From positions 3,031 to 67,030 of the forward strand of contig NZ_JANFNS010000006.1 of assembly GCF_024436065.1 (NCBI RefSeq): a stretch of 64,000 nucleotides of DNA, in the 5' to 3' direction. Under the pieces are notes generated by a model. It saw nothing but the letters and a program-made list of their open reading frames with translations. It did no database searches and was not told the DNA's origin. Positions 43,221 through 52,044 of this stretch are shown piece after piece; positions within the stretch are counted from its first letter, which is position 1, and every line of letters starts with the position of its first letter. The stretch comes from Saccharibacillus sp. JS10. Lineage in GTDB: Bacteria; Bacillota; Bacilli; Paenibacillales; Paenibacillaceae. The position numbers were made by a program, and so were the translations under genes.

Positions 43221-44057
43221 ATGTCGCGTTACGATTATAAACTGCTTGCGTTAGATATGGACGGAACTTTGCTGAACGACGATCATCAAGTATCGGAGGA
43301 AACAGCTAAATGGATTCGAAGAGCAATCAAAGAAGGATTCCATGTCTGCTTGTCGACCGGTAGAGCGGCGATTCATGCTTTGCCTTATGCCGTAGAACTT
43401 GGGTTGGAAACGCCTATGGTTACGGTGAACGGTAGCGAAGTATGGAAAGCGCCACGTGAACTGCATTTTCGCGCGCTAATGGATGTGGAATTGATTCGCA
43501 AGATGCACGCACTTGCCGAAGAATATGGCGTCTGGTTCTGGGCATATACGACGGAGCGACTTTACAACCGAGATCATTGGGCAGAGAAGTTAGAAGATCA
43601 TGAATGGTTGAAATTCGGCTATAATACGAAAGATCCTGATATTTTGCATCAACTGTTGATGAGATTGCAAGATATGGGCGGTCTTCAAATCACGAATTCG
43701 TCGACAGAGAATTTGGAGATTAATCCTGAGGGGATTTCCAAAGCGAGCGGGATTCAGCAAGTATGCGAACTGCTCGATATCAAAATGGAGCAAGTTATTG
43801 CGGTCGGCGATAGTCTAAACGATATTGCGGTGATTCAAGCCGCGGGTCTTGGCGTCGCGATGGGAAATGCCCAAGACGTTATCAAAGAAGCGGCGAATAT
43901 TACGGTAGCCGGCAATAACGAAGACGGTATCGTGCAAGTGATTCGCGAGTACATGCTGGATGGGGTAGAATTCGAAGAATCGGAAGATACAGACCTTACA
44001 GCAGAATCTAAAGTTGCGGCGCCGGCGATAGGTCGAGAAGACGATCCTTCTGCGTAA
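43221..44057 (+). CDS. Cof-type HAD-IIB family phosphatase
   Basis: 278 residues. HAD motif I is LALDMDGTLLNDDH, motif II LSTGRA, and motif IV GDSLNDIAVIQAAGLGVAMGNA; the cap domain lies between them (about residues 90-190). These enzymes hydrolyse sugar phosphates, FMN or similar phosphate esters in the cytoplasm. About 35 acidic, disordered residues follow the domain. GAAGGGG precedes the start. Confidence 0.92.
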   Translation: MSRYDYKLLALDMDGTLLNDDHQVSEETAKWIRRAIKEGFHVCLSTGRAAIHALPYAVELGLETPMVTVNGSEVWKAPRELHFRALMDVELIRKMHALAEEYGVWFWAYTTERLYNRDHWAEKLEDHEWLKFGYNTKDPDILHQLLMRLQDMGGLQITNSSTENLEINPEGISKASGIQQVCELLDIKMEQVIAVGDSLNDIAVIQAAGLGVAMGNAQDVIKEAANITVAGNNEDGIVQVIREYMLDGVEFEESEDTDLTAESKVAAPAIGREDDPSA

Positions 44058-44094
44058 GTTATAGCGGTAGATCTATAATAGAGGAGGGACGTAA

Positions 44095-44583
44095 GTGATC
44101 GCATTGGACATTTTGGGTTGGGTGCTGGTCGTGGCACTGTTTATTGTCGGTATGGCGGGATTGATATTCCCGATCTTGCCGGGGGCAATCGCGATTTATT
44201 TTGCCTTTTTCGTATACGGCTGGTTCTTTTCCTTCCAAGATCTTACCGTATGGTTCTGGATTATTCAGACCGTTATTTTCGTTGCGCTGATCGTTGCCGA
44301 TTATGTGGTAAGCGCATGGGGCACCAAAAAGTTCGGCGGTTCCAAACTATCGATTCAACTGAGTACAGTCGGATTGATTCTCGGTCCTTTTGTAATTCCG
44401 GCTTTCGGTCTGATCTTAGGGCCTTTTATCGGTGCGGTGATCGGTGAGTTGATTCATGGTTCGAACTTTAAGCAATCGTTAAAAGCAGGCTGGGGTGCGT
44501 TAGTCGGTCTGCTGAGCAGTACGCTTGTCAAAGGGATTTTGCAAGTCGTGATGATTGTGATCTTTATTATCTGGATCGTATAG
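44095..44583 (+). CDS. DUF456 family membrane protein
   Basis: 162 residues from a GTG with GAGGAGGG six bases upstream. About four or five membrane helices, with a Gly/Pro-rich re-entrant-like stretch (LPGAIAIYFAFFVYG; LGPFVIPAFGLILGPFIGAVIGE) typical of DUF456. Function unknown. It lies 37 bp after the phosphatase gene. Confidence 0.82.
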   Translation: MIALDILGWVLVVALFIVGMAGLIFPILPGAIAIYFAFFVYGWFFSFQDLTVWFWIIQTVIFVALIVADYVVSAWGTKKFGGSKLSIQLSTVGLILGPFVIPAFGLILGPFIGAVIGELIHGSNFKQSLKAGWGALVGLLSSTLVKGILQVVMIVIFIIWIV

Positions 44584-44628
44584 AAAAGCTGAACGCAGCT
44601 TGTTACGGGGGAAAGAAGGGAACAGGTT

Positions 44629-46242
44629 TTGTCGAAAAAGGAGTCATTTATTAAAGGAACGCTGATCTTGGCGGCAGCGGCGCTTGTCGCTAGGGTATTA
44701 GGGCTGGTTCAGCGTGTTCCGCTGGAGCATATGTTAGGCGATATTGGTAACGCGTCTTTTAGCGCCGCCAACAATATCTATCTGATGCTGCTTACCGTGG
44801 CAACGGCGGGAATTCCGAGTACGCTGAGCAAAATGATCTCGGAACGCTACGCATTGGAGCGTCCGCAAGAAGCGGGACGTATTTATTACGCGGCATTACT
44901 GTTCTCGGGCATGATGGGCGTTGCGATTACTTTGCTTCTGTATATTTTTGCACCGTGGTATGCAGCAATGGTGAAGTTACCGGAAGCGGCTCCCGCGATC
45001 CGTGCGCTTGCTCCCGCGTTGATTTTGTTCCCAACCATTGCGATGATGCGGGGTTATTTCCAGGGACGAAATATGATGGCAGTCGGCGGCGTATCGCAGA
45101 TCATTGAACAAGTCGCGCGCGTGTTTACCGCTATTTTACTCGCTTATATTTTGCTTCAAATGGGTAAACCGGGTGAAACGATCGCTGCGGGTGCTTCTTT
45201 TGGCGGCGTGCTGGGCAGTCTGGGTGCATTTGCGATCATGTTGATGGCATCGATCAAATTATCCAAAAACGAACGCAAAAAAGGGTTAACGCTTATTAAT
45301 CGTCATGATCAGACGATTCCGCTCAGCCGGATTTACGGCGATATTTTCAAATTGTCGATTCCGATCGTATTGTCTTCGCTGGCAGTTCCGGCAATCAACT
45401 TTATCGACACTACGATTGTAAAGCCTTTGCTTGTCGGGCATGTTACGGATGCGGTAGCGACGATGCAGCTGGGTATTCTCGGTAGCCGCGCACAGAGTGT
45501 AGCAGGCATTCCGCCGATCCTTGCGATTGCCTTAAGTACATCGCTCATTCCGATCATTTCGGCAGCATTTGCGCGTAAAGACGAGCAGCATTTGCAGCAG
45601 CAAATCACGCTTGCAATGAGAGTGGCTACGCTGACAGGTATGCCGATTGTTTTGGCACTAGGGTTTGCGGCATACTCCGTTAATGGATTGTTGTTCAGTA
45701 CGTTGGAAGGCGCGCCAATCATTGCTATAGTGACGCTCGGAACGATCTTCCAGATTACCATGATGGTCAGTAACTCTATGCTGCTGGGAATGAATTTAGC
45801 ACGCCGTTCGATGGTGCATGTCGGTATCGGTCTCGTCGTTAAGTTAGCAGGTAGCGTTGCGCTTGCGCCATTCTTCGGTATTTATGGAATTACTGCCATG
45901 ACAGGGGTATGTTTCTTGGTCATCACGATGTTGAATCTGCGCACGTTGCGTGGAATTGTCTCCTTTTCTGTCTTGGGTAGACGCTGGCCGGCATTTATTA
46001 TCACTTGCGTTATTATTGCAGGCACGAGCTTCGGGCTTAGCGAAGCGGGAAGCGCTCTGACGGCTGCAATGCCGGATCGTCTCGCTTTCTTACTCGCATG
46101 TATCGCAGTCGGAATCATTGTACCTTTGATTTATCTGCTATTATTGGTCATTTTGCGGGTTATCCGCCGCGACGAACTGGGCACGTATCCACGTCCGCTT
46201 CAAAAAGTGCTGCGTCCGTTGATGCGTCTGCAACGTGGGTAA
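44629..46242 (+). CDS. murJ: MOP-superfamily flippase, MurJ/YtgP-like
   Basis: 537 residues from a TTG; ribosome site GAAGGGA upstream. Fourteen or so membrane helices. The layout (KGTLILAAAALVARVLGLVQRVP start, GYFQGRNMM near residue 145) follows the polysaccharide biosynthesis/MVF family, close to YtgP, the Bacillus lipid II flippase. It could instead be a SpoVB-type sporulation flippase, but the neighbour ytpP supports the YtgP reading. It moves lipid-linked wall precursors across the membrane. Confidence 0.85.
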   Translation: MSKKESFIKGTLILAAAALVARVLGLVQRVPLEHMLGDIGNASFSAANNIYLMLLTVATAGIPSTLSKMISERYALERPQEAGRIYYAALLFSGMMGVAITLLLYIFAPWYAAMVKLPEAAPAIRALAPALILFPTIAMMRGYFQGRNMMAVGGVSQIIEQVARVFTAILLAYILLQMGKPGETIAAGASFGGVLGSLGAFAIMLMASIKLSKNERKKGLTLINRHDQTIPLSRIYGDIFKLSIPIVLSSLAVPAINFIDTTIVKPLLVGHVTDAVATMQLGILGSRAQSVAGIPPILAIALSTSLIPIISAAFARKDEQHLQQQITLAMRVATLTGMPIVLALGFAAYSVNGLLFSTLEGAPIIAIVTLGTIFQITMMVSNSMLLGMNLARRSMVHVGIGLVVKLAGSVALAPFFGIYGITAMTGVCFLVITMLNLRTLRGIVSFSVLGRRWPAFIITCVIIAGTSFGLSEAGSALTAAMPDRLAFLLACIAVGIIVPLIYLLLLVILRVIRRDELGTYPRPLQKVLRPLMRLQRG

Positions 46243-46303
46243 TAATAAGAAGATTATTGGATTTAATTGAAGTTAAATTTACGTATAAAAGGAGCGAACC
46301 AAC

Positions 46304-46657
46304 ATGGAACAAATTCGCACAAAAGCTGATTTTGATCAAACGATCTCAGGCTCTGGACTCACTGTAGCGGTATTCCGCGCAGACTGGTGCGGCGATTGCC
46401 ATTTTATCGACCCGTTCATGCCTGAAGTCGAAGAACAACGCAAAGACCAAGTGAAGCTCATTCAAGTCGATGTGGAAGAAGTCGAAGAAGTCAGCCAAGA
46501 GCTGAATATTCTCGGAATTCCAAGTTTCGTTGCTTTTTCGGAAGGCAAAGAACTGATTCGCTTCGTGAACAAAGCGCGCAAATCGCGTGCTGAAATCGAG
46601 ACGTTTCTGGATCGCGCAGTAGAAGTGCATACTCAATTGGCAAGCCAGCGTTCTTAA
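46304..46657 (+). CDS. ytpP: Thioredoxin-like protein (YtpP-like)
   Basis: 117 residues. Thioredoxin fold with active site WCGDC in VAVFRADWCGDCHFIDPFMPEVEE (residues about 20-43) and cis-Pro in LGIPSFVAF. The CGDC pair instead of CGPC and the FIDP segment are those of the YtpP group rather than housekeeping thioredoxin. A cytoplasmic disulphide exchange protein. AAAGGAGCG precedes the start. Confidence 0.88.
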   Translation: MEQIRTKADFDQTISGSGLTVAVFRADWCGDCHFIDPFMPEVEEQRKDQVKLIQVDVEEVEEVSQELNILGIPSFVAFSEGKELIRFVNKARKSRAEIETFLDRAVEVHTQLASQRS

Positions 46658-46664
46658 TGGATTT

Positions 46665-46700
46665 AAAGCTTACTTCGTTTTGGCGAAGTAAGCTTTTTTT
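46665..46700 (+). terminator. Terminator after ytpP
   Basis: Perfect 13-bp stem AAAGCTTACTTCG/CGAAGTAAGCTTT, loop TTTTGG, then TTTT. Confidence 0.93.
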
Positions 46701-46741
46701 ATTGCGCTAGATTTGAACCTTTTTTGTCACAAAGCCTATTC

Positions 46742-46768
46742 TTAACCGCGATACATTTCCGTTATAAT
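46742..46768 (+). promoter_or_regulatory. Putative ctaA promoter
   Basis: TATAAT at 46763 with TTAACC 15 bp upstream. The implied transcript start near 46775 excludes the frame start at 46724 as a translation start. Confidence 0.6.
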
Positions 46769-46852
46769 AAAAGAAACAGGCAGTTTAGAAGTCTTTGCGA
46801 TCGCGAAGTTTTAGATGTTGCCTACTACTTTTCGAAATCGGCGGTGAAACTT

Positions 46853-47758
46853 TTGAAATATAAAGTGTTGAAATGGCTGAGTTATGCGTCTTGCTTGATT
46901 ATGCTATTAGTCTCGTTCAACGGTGTAGTCGTGACCCGAACAGGCTCAGGTCTGGAATGTGGACGTGAATTCCCGCTTTGTCACGGTAAATTCGTGCCGG
47001 GAACCACGATCGGTTCATTGATCGAGTATACGCACCGTTTAACAGCAGGGATTGCAGGCATAATCGCTTTGGTTACTTTGGTTGCTTTTTTAATCTGGGC
47101 ACGTAAACGTCGCGATTTTCAAATTTATGCGGCAATCATGGCATTTTTCGTAATCGTGCAAGCGGTGATGGGCGCATTGGCAGTCGTATTCTCGCAATCC
47201 GCTCCAATTATGGCGCTGCATTTCGGATTTGCTTTGATCGCGTTCGCGAGTGCGCTGGTGTTGGCATTGTCGGTTCGGCGAGCCGGGAATTTGGAGCGGT
47301 ATCAAGCGCCGCCGGAGACTCAGCGGGTCAGCAAGCGTACACGGAATCTGACGATTTTCTCGGCAGTATTCACCTATGTAGTTGTCTACACCGGGGCACT
47401 CGTAAGTCATACCGAATTGGCAAAAGCTTCGGTCGCTCTGCATATCGCATCGGCGCTTTTACTTTTACTCGTATTGATGGTTGGGCATATGGCAATTCGC
47501 AACTACAGTCATATCCCGGATATTCGCAAACTTGGCATTATCGTGATCGTGTTGATGATTGCTTTACCGCTTAGCGGTGTATTGAACTTGGTCGTATTGG
47601 GTAGCGAATATTATATGTTCGCACCGATGCTCCATACGTTGATTACCGATTTCTTGTTCGCATTCTTATGCTTTATGAGTATCCGAACTTGGGAGCTAAG
47701 CCGTCTTCCGGCTGGTGAATCCAAATCTGCACGCGTGAACAAGCCGGCACAGGCTTAA
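46853..47758 (+). CDS. ctaA: Haem A synthase
   Basis: 301 residues from TTG 46853 (a GTG at 46844 is the alternative; the ribosome site GGCGGTG is weak). About eight membrane helices. GVVVTRTGSGLECGREFPLCHGKFVP carries the conserved Cys pair of the first outside loop, and EYTHRLTAG and THTEL-like SHTELAKASVALHIASAL hold the haem-ligand His residues. It converts haem O into haem A for cytochrome c oxidase. ctaB lies at 30.6 kb, so the two are not in one operon as in some relatives. Confidence 0.92.
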   Translation: MKYKVLKWLSYASCLIMLLVSFNGVVVTRTGSGLECGREFPLCHGKFVPGTTIGSLIEYTHRLTAGIAGIIALVTLVAFLIWARKRRDFQIYAAIMAFFVIVQAVMGALAVVFSQSAPIMALHFGFALIAFASALVLALSVRRAGNLERYQAPPETQRVSKRTRNLTIFSAVFTYVVVYTGALVSHTELAKASVALHIASALLLLLVLMVGHMAIRNYSHIPDIRKLGIIVIVLMIALPLSGVLNLVVLGSEYYMFAPMLHTLITDFLFAFLCFMSIRTWELSRLPAGESKSARVNKPAQA

Positions 47759-47787
47759 CTTCATTCTCAGTAAAATAAGGCTCGACC

Positions 47788-47821
47788 AGAAGAAGTCTTC
47801 GAGAGAAGGCTTCTTTTTTTG
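47788..47821 (+). terminator. Terminator after ctaA
   Basis: AGAAGAAGTCTTC/GAAGGCTTCTT with a GAGA loop and a following run of T. Confidence 0.85.
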
Positions 47822-47830
47822 CGTCATACC

Positions 47831-47859
47831 TTTACAAACCGTGTGAAACTGAATATACT
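47831..47859 (+). promoter_or_regulatory. SigA-type promoter of the metNIQ leader
   Basis: TTTACA, 17-bp spacer, TATACT; transcript start expected about 65 bases before the riboswitch. Confidence 0.68.
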
Positions 47860-47932
47860 GGGTTAAGGATTTAGGTTACATCCATTTTTACTTTTTTAAA
47901 TACCAAGCTTTCCAATGAGATATATAAGATTT

Positions 47933-48131
47933 TTCTTATCGAGAGAGGCGGAGGGATAGGCCCGATGAAGCCCGGCAACCGATTCTGCATACGAACATCG
48001 TAAAGATGACGCGTATCAGGATGTCATGGTGCTAATTCCTACAGGATCAGATTCAGGATTCTGGCAGATGAGAAGGCGCTTTTCGCGAATAATGCGAGCC
48101 CTTTTTGTCAAACCAAAAAGGGCTCTTTTTG
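47933..48131 (+). ncRNA. SAM-I (S-box) riboswitch with terminator, upstream of metNIQ
   Basis: The conserved S-box order is present: CTTATCGAGAGAGGCGGAGG, GATGAAGCCCGGCAACC, GGTGCTAATTCCTAC and the closing GCAGATGAGAAGG, which pairs with the opening TTCTTATC (P1). A terminator GAGCCCTTTTTG/CAAAAAGGGCTC follows at 48096-48128 with TTTTTG. S-adenosylmethionine would stabilise the aptamer and cause early termination, so the methionine importer is made only when methionine is scarce. Confidence 0.96.
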
Positions 48132-48289
48132 ATTTCCATTTTAATTTAGCTAACCTATTGTATTCACATCGGTCGGACAAACTCCGATAGAAAGGAATAC
48201 GATCAACCTATAGCTTTAAAGCATCAACGCGGAGCACGAACAAGGCGATGTATTCAAAAAAAGCTCGGCGGAGTAGGAGGAAGTATGCA

Positions 48290-49309
48290 GTGATCACGAT
48301 TAAAAATTTAGTCAAAACATACGGAACAGGCACCAAAGCCATGACCGCATTAAAAGGCATCAATCTTGAAATTGCAAAAGGTGAAATTTTCGGTGTAATC
48401 GGTCATTCCGGTGCCGGTAAAAGTACACTGATCCGTTGCATCAATATGCTGGAGCAGCCGACAAGCGGCGAAGTCGTAATCGGTAAGACCGATATGACCA
48501 AGCTCAGCAAAAACCAACTTCAAGAACAACGTCGCCGAATCGGAATGATCTTTCAACATTTCAATCTGCTTTCGTCGGCCACCGTATATGAAAATATTGC
48601 GTTTCCGTTAAGGCTTGTTCGAACTCCCAAAGCGGAAGTCGATCGCAAAGTAAAAGAAATGCTGGAACTTGTCGGTCTGACCGAACATGCCAAAAAACAT
48701 CCGGCGCAATTGTCGGGCGGGCAAAAACAAAGAGTCGGCATCGCTAGAGCGCTTGCTACTGATCCCGATGTCCTGCTGTGCGACGAAGCGACATCGGCGC
48801 TCGATCCGCAGACGACAGATTCGATCTTGCGTCTGCTGCTCGATATCAATCGCAAACTGGGCTTGACGATTGTGCTGATTACGCATGAAATGCACGTGAT
48901 CCAGAGCATTTGTGATAAGGTAGCCGTCATTCAAGGCGGAGTTATTGTCGAAGAAGGACCTGTAATCGAAGTCTTCTTAAAACCGCAGCAACCGGTAACG
49001 CGCGATTTTATCAATCGGGAATCCGAAAATGCGAGCGCGTTAGAAGAAGCGATTCGTTCGACCACGGCGGTATCGGCGCGCACGGTAAAAGTAACGTTTA
49101 TCGGCGATCTGACCTATCAATCGATTTTGTCGCAAACGGTCAAAGAAACAGGCGTAGACTTCGCGATCTTGCAAGGTACGATCTCGCGCATCAAAGAAAC
49201 GCCTTATGGGCAGTTGATTGTTCGATTCGAAGGCGACTCCGCTGATATTGTTCGGACATTAGAACGATTGACCGAGCAGCGGTTGGAAGTGGAGGAACTG
49301 GGCGCATGA
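48290..49309 (+). CDS. metN: Methionine ABC transporter ATPase
   Basis: 339 residues from GTG 48290, six bases after AGGAGGAAG; the frame extends to 48248 but without a site, and 339 is the family length. Walker A GHSGAGKST, Q-loop IFQHFNLLSSATVYENIAFPL, signature LSGGQKQRVG, Walker B LLCDEATSALD, switch ITHEM. The C-terminal NIL domain (residues about 265-339) binds methionine and slows transport. First gene of metNIQ; its stop overlaps metI. Confidence 0.96.
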   Translation: MITIKNLVKTYGTGTKAMTALKGINLEIAKGEIFGVIGHSGAGKSTLIRCINMLEQPTSGEVVIGKTDMTKLSKNQLQEQRRRIGMIFQHFNLLSSATVYENIAFPLRLVRTPKAEVDRKVKEMLELVGLTEHAKKHPAQLSGGQKQRVGIARALATDPDVLLCDEATSALDPQTTDSILRLLLDINRKLGLTIVLITHEMHVIQSICDKVAVIQGGVIVEEGPVIEVFLKPQQPVTRDFINRESENASALEEAIRSTTAVSARTVKVTFIGDLTYQSILSQTVKETGVDFAILQGTISRIKETPYGQLIVRFEGDSADIVRTLERLTEQRLEVEELGA

Positions 49310-49977
49310 ATAAAGAACTCGATTTTTCGCAAGTGAATTGGACGGAGTTTGGCAAAGCGACGAACGCTACGCTTCAAATGTTGGGTTACTCCAGTCTGTT
49401 TACGTTACTTTTGGGGCTTCCGATCGGAATCATTTTGTTTTTGACCGCACGTTCGTCATCTGTAGGCGCGCGTACCGTTTATAGCATATTGGCATTTGTC
49501 GTCAATCTTTTACGTTCTGTACCGTTTATCATTTTGATTATCGCGTTATTGCCGTTCACGAAATTTATCGTGGATACGCAAATCGGAGTACGCGGAATGA
49601 TTCCGCCGCTTGTGATCGGTGCAGCACCGTTCTTCGCTCGTCTGGTCGAAACTTCGCTGCGTGAAGTCGATCGCGGCGTGATCGAAGCGGCTCAATCGAT
49701 GGGCGCTTCCACGCGGCAGATCGTTTTCCGGGTCATTTTGCCCGAAGCGTTGCCAGGTCTTATCGCCGGCTTCACGATCACGATCATTACGCTGATCTCG
49801 TATACCGCAATGTCGGGTCTGGTTGGCGGCGGCGGTCTTGGGCAACTGGCAGTCAGCTACGGCTATAATCGTTACGAGACATCCGTTATGTTAGTCGCGT
49901 TAGTCATTATCGTGATTATGGTGCAGATCATTCAGATGATCGGTGATCGTCTGGTGACTCATTTTACCCGCAAGTAA
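49306..49977 (+). CDS. metI: Methionine ABC transporter permease
   Basis: 223 residues with about five membrane helices. The ABC permease loop is VIEAAQSMGASTRQIVFRVILPEALPG (EAA motif) near residue 125. It overlaps metN by four bases and forms the channel of the MetNIQ importer. Confidence 0.95.
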   Translation: MNKELDFSQVNWTEFGKATNATLQMLGYSSLFTLLLGLPIGIILFLTARSSSVGARTVYSILAFVVNLLRSVPFIILIIALLPFTKFIVDTQIGVRGMIPPLVIGAAPFFARLVETSLREVDRGVIEAAQSMGASTRQIVFRVILPEALPGLIAGFTITIITLISYTAMSGLVGGGGLGQLAVSYGYNRYETSVMLVALVIIVIMVQIIQMIGDRLVTHFTRK

Positions 49978-50083
49978 GATTCAAGTTCGATCGATATGCA
50001 GTCGTTTCTATTTGTTTCAAACAAAGGGCGACTTTATATACAACAAAGGCTTTCGAGCCATACAAAAAAAGGGGCGAACACAC

Positions 50084-50938
50084 ATGAAAAAATGGTCTTT
50101 CGCAGTACTCACTTTGGCATTGTTACTTTTGCTGGCAGCTTGCGGCAATAACACCACGACAACGAACACCGCAACTACAGGATCGACAGATACAGAGGCA
50201 CCTGCAACATCGACTGAACCCGTAACGTTGAAAGTTGGCGCATCGCCGGTTCCGCACGCTGAAATCTTGGAACACATCAAACCGGCTTTGGAAAAAGAAG
50301 GCGTGAACTTGGAAATCGTGGAGTTCACAGACTACATTTTGCCTAACACGCAGTTGAACGAAAAAGAACTGGACGCAAACTTCTTCCAACACCAACCTTA
50401 CCTGGATGATCAAAACTCCAAACAAGGAACAGACTTGGTTGGCGTAGCGAAAGTACACGTTGAACCTTTCGGCGCTTACTCGCAAAAAGTAAAATCGGTA
50501 GACGAATTGCAAGATGGCGCAAAAGTAGCAATTCCTAACGATCCGACTAACGGCGGACGCGCACTGCTGCTGCTTGAAAAAGAAGGTCTGATCAAGCTTA
50601 AAGAAGGCGCAGGAATCACAGCAACTGTAGGCGATATCGAAGAAAACAAGAAAAACTTGGAATTCATCGAAATCGAAGCAGCAGCTCTTCCTCGTCAACT
50701 TGGCGAAGTGGATTTGGCGCTGATCAACACAAACTATGCACTCGAAGCAGGTCTTGTTCCAACAAAAGACGCTCTGTTTATCGAAGATGCAGATTCACCG
50801 TATGCAAACTTGCTCGTAACTCGTCAAGACAACAAAGATTCCGATGCAATCAAAAAATTGGTAGCGGCTTTGAACTCTGACGATACGAAAAAGTTTATCG
50901 AAGAGAAATACGAAGGCGCAATCGTTCCGGCATTCTAA
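50084..50938 (+). CDS. metQ: Methionine-binding lipoprotein
   Basis: 284 residues from ATG 50084; the longer frame to 50012 has no ribosome site. Lipoprotein signal with LLAAC (Cys near residue 22), a Thr-rich linker, then the NlpA/MetQ domain: KVGASPVPHAEILEHIKPAL, VEFTDYILPNTQLNEKELDANFFQHQPYL, AIPNDPTNGGRALLLLE. It captures D/L-methionine outside the membrane for MetNI. Operon closed by a terminator 19 bp later. Confidence 0.96.
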   Translation: MKKWSFAVLTLALLLLLAACGNNTTTTNTATTGSTDTEAPATSTEPVTLKVGASPVPHAEILEHIKPALEKEGVNLEIVEFTDYILPNTQLNEKELDANFFQHQPYLDDQNSKQGTDLVGVAKVHVEPFGAYSQKVKSVDELQDGAKVAIPNDPTNGGRALLLLEKEGLIKLKEGAGITATVGDIEENKKNLEFIEIEAAALPRQLGEVDLALINTNYALEAGLVPTKDALFIEDADSPYANLLVTRQDNKDSDAIKKLVAALNSDDTKKFIEEKYEGAIVPAF

Positions 50939-50956
50939 GCCGTCGATGTAAGATCC

Positions 50957-50997
50957 AAAAGCCCTGCTTCCCATCATTGGGAAACAGGGCTTTTTAT
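50957..50997 (+). terminator. Terminator of metNIQ
   Basis: AAAAGCCCTG/CAGGGCTTTT with an inner TTCCCA/TGGGAA pairing, then TATTG. Confidence 0.92.
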
Positions 50998-51075
50998 TGT
51001 TCAAATGATACAATTCATCTATAGGCAACAAAAAACGGCATACGCATTAGCGGACACCGTTTTATTCATACAAAC

Positions 51076-51321
51076 TTAGAAGACTTGGATAACTTCGTTT
51101 ACGCCTTCAACTTCTTCGAACAGTGCGCGTTCGATACCGGCTTTCAGTGTGATTGTCGAACTTGGGCAACTGCCGCAAGCGCCAACCAACTTCAGTTTCA
51201 CGATACCGTCTTCTACGTCAACCAGTTCCACGTCGCCGCCGTCACGTTGCAAGAAAGGACGCAATTTGTCCAATACATCCAATACTTCATCATACATGTC
51301 GAGTTGTGTATTTTCAGCCAT
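51076..51321 (-). CDS. NifU C-terminal-type Fe-S scaffold protein (YutI-like)
   Basis: 81 residues, a single NifU C-terminal domain: [24 protein letters not shown] and the cluster-binding [18 protein letters not shown] (CxxC). It is the short scaffold or carrier type of YutI/Nfu. It binds and delivers Fe-S clusters in the cytoplasm. Divergent from yuzB with yutJ beyond, the same neighbourhood as in Bacillus. GAGGAGC precedes the start. Confidence 0.92.
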   Translation of the reverse strand: MAENTQLDMYDEVLDVLDKLRPFLQRDGGDVELVDVEDGIVKLKLVGACGSCPSSTITLKAGIERALFEEVEGVNEVIQVF

Positions 51322-51493
51322 TATAGTCAGCTCCTCTCAAATGTTTGAAGCGTATAGTCAAAACGTCTTAACCACTTCGGAGAATTTTTGCAAAACTCTC
51401 TATTGTATTATAATATAAATGGAATCAAATTTAAAGAACCATTCCACGTTAATCGTCATACGAATGAGAATAAACAAGAATAGGTGAGAACAG

Positions 51494-51751
51494 ATGATTA
51501 GACCCATAATCGAGTTCTGTGCCAGCAACATGCACCACGGCACCCAAGAACTTTTTAATAAGCTAGAAAAGAATCCCGAATACGACGTTATCGAATACGG
51601 CTGCCTCGGCAATTGTATCGAATGCGACTACGGCCCTTACGCCATGGTAAACGGCGATGTCGTTGAAGCCGAAACGATCGAACAATTAGAGCAAGCCATC
51701 GACGCTAAAATGAACGAAGAAGACCCTTGGGACGCTTTGAATTTAGATTAA
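51494..51751 (+). CDS. yuzB: YuzB family protein (DUF1450)
   Basis: 85 residues. The conserved cysteines are in IEFCASNM near residue 9 and YGCLGNCIECDYGPYAMVNGDVV (residues 34-56), the DUF1450 pattern, suggestive of a metal or Fe-S site. Function unknown in Bacillus. Next to the NifU-like gene and yutJ, which supports a role in Fe-S or redox metabolism. Confidence 0.9.
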   Translation: MIRPIIEFCASNMHHGTQELFNKLEKNPEYDVIEYGCLGNCIECDYGPYAMVNGDVVEAETIEQLEQAIDAKMNEEDPWDALNLD

Positions 51752-51797
51752 AATAATCGATGTTTTCCTCAAGAAGTAATTTTGTTCACCCCATAGC

Positions 51798-51836
51798 AAA
51801 AAAGAAGCCGTACTTGGTTCAAGTACGGCTTCTTTG
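51798..51836. terminator. Terminator after yuzB
   Basis: Perfect 15-bp stem AAGAAGCCGTACTTG/CAAGTACGGCTTCTT with a GTT loop; A-run before and TTTG after. Confidence 0.93.
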
Positions 51837-51867
51837 CGTAGTAAAAAGAAAAAGTTAAGCATCCGCA

Positions 51868-51992
51868 TAGCGTAGGGGAACTTCATGTAGAAGCGTCAGC
51901 GTTCGCCTTTGCTTTCGGGAAATTCCCTTAGCCTAATCCAATCCAATTTCCCGAAAGCAACAAGCGATCGAAATGAAGCTCCCCCGAAGCGT
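51868..51992 (+). repeat. Nested palindromic element, copy 3
   Basis: Outer arms AGCGTAGGGGAACTTCAT and ATGAAGCTCCCCCGAAGCG; inner perfect 14-bp arms GCTTTCGGGAAATT (51911-51924) and AATTTCCCGAAAGC (51945-51958). The core order (GCGTAGG, arm, TAGAAGCG, CGCCTTTG, inner stem, GCAACAAGCGATCG, arm, CCCGAAGC) matches copy 2 at 25.4 kb, while both arm sequences differ. It lies between the convergent yuzB and yutJ genes. Confidence 0.82.
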
Positions 51993-52044
51993 TAACGCCG
52001 CAGAACTTTTAATACTGGATTTTACTTCGGCTAATTTAGCTAAG

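Noticed and set aside
46724-46852. N-terminal extension of ctaA
   Set aside because: It includes the predicted promoter, and the added residues are not like a CtaA N-terminus.
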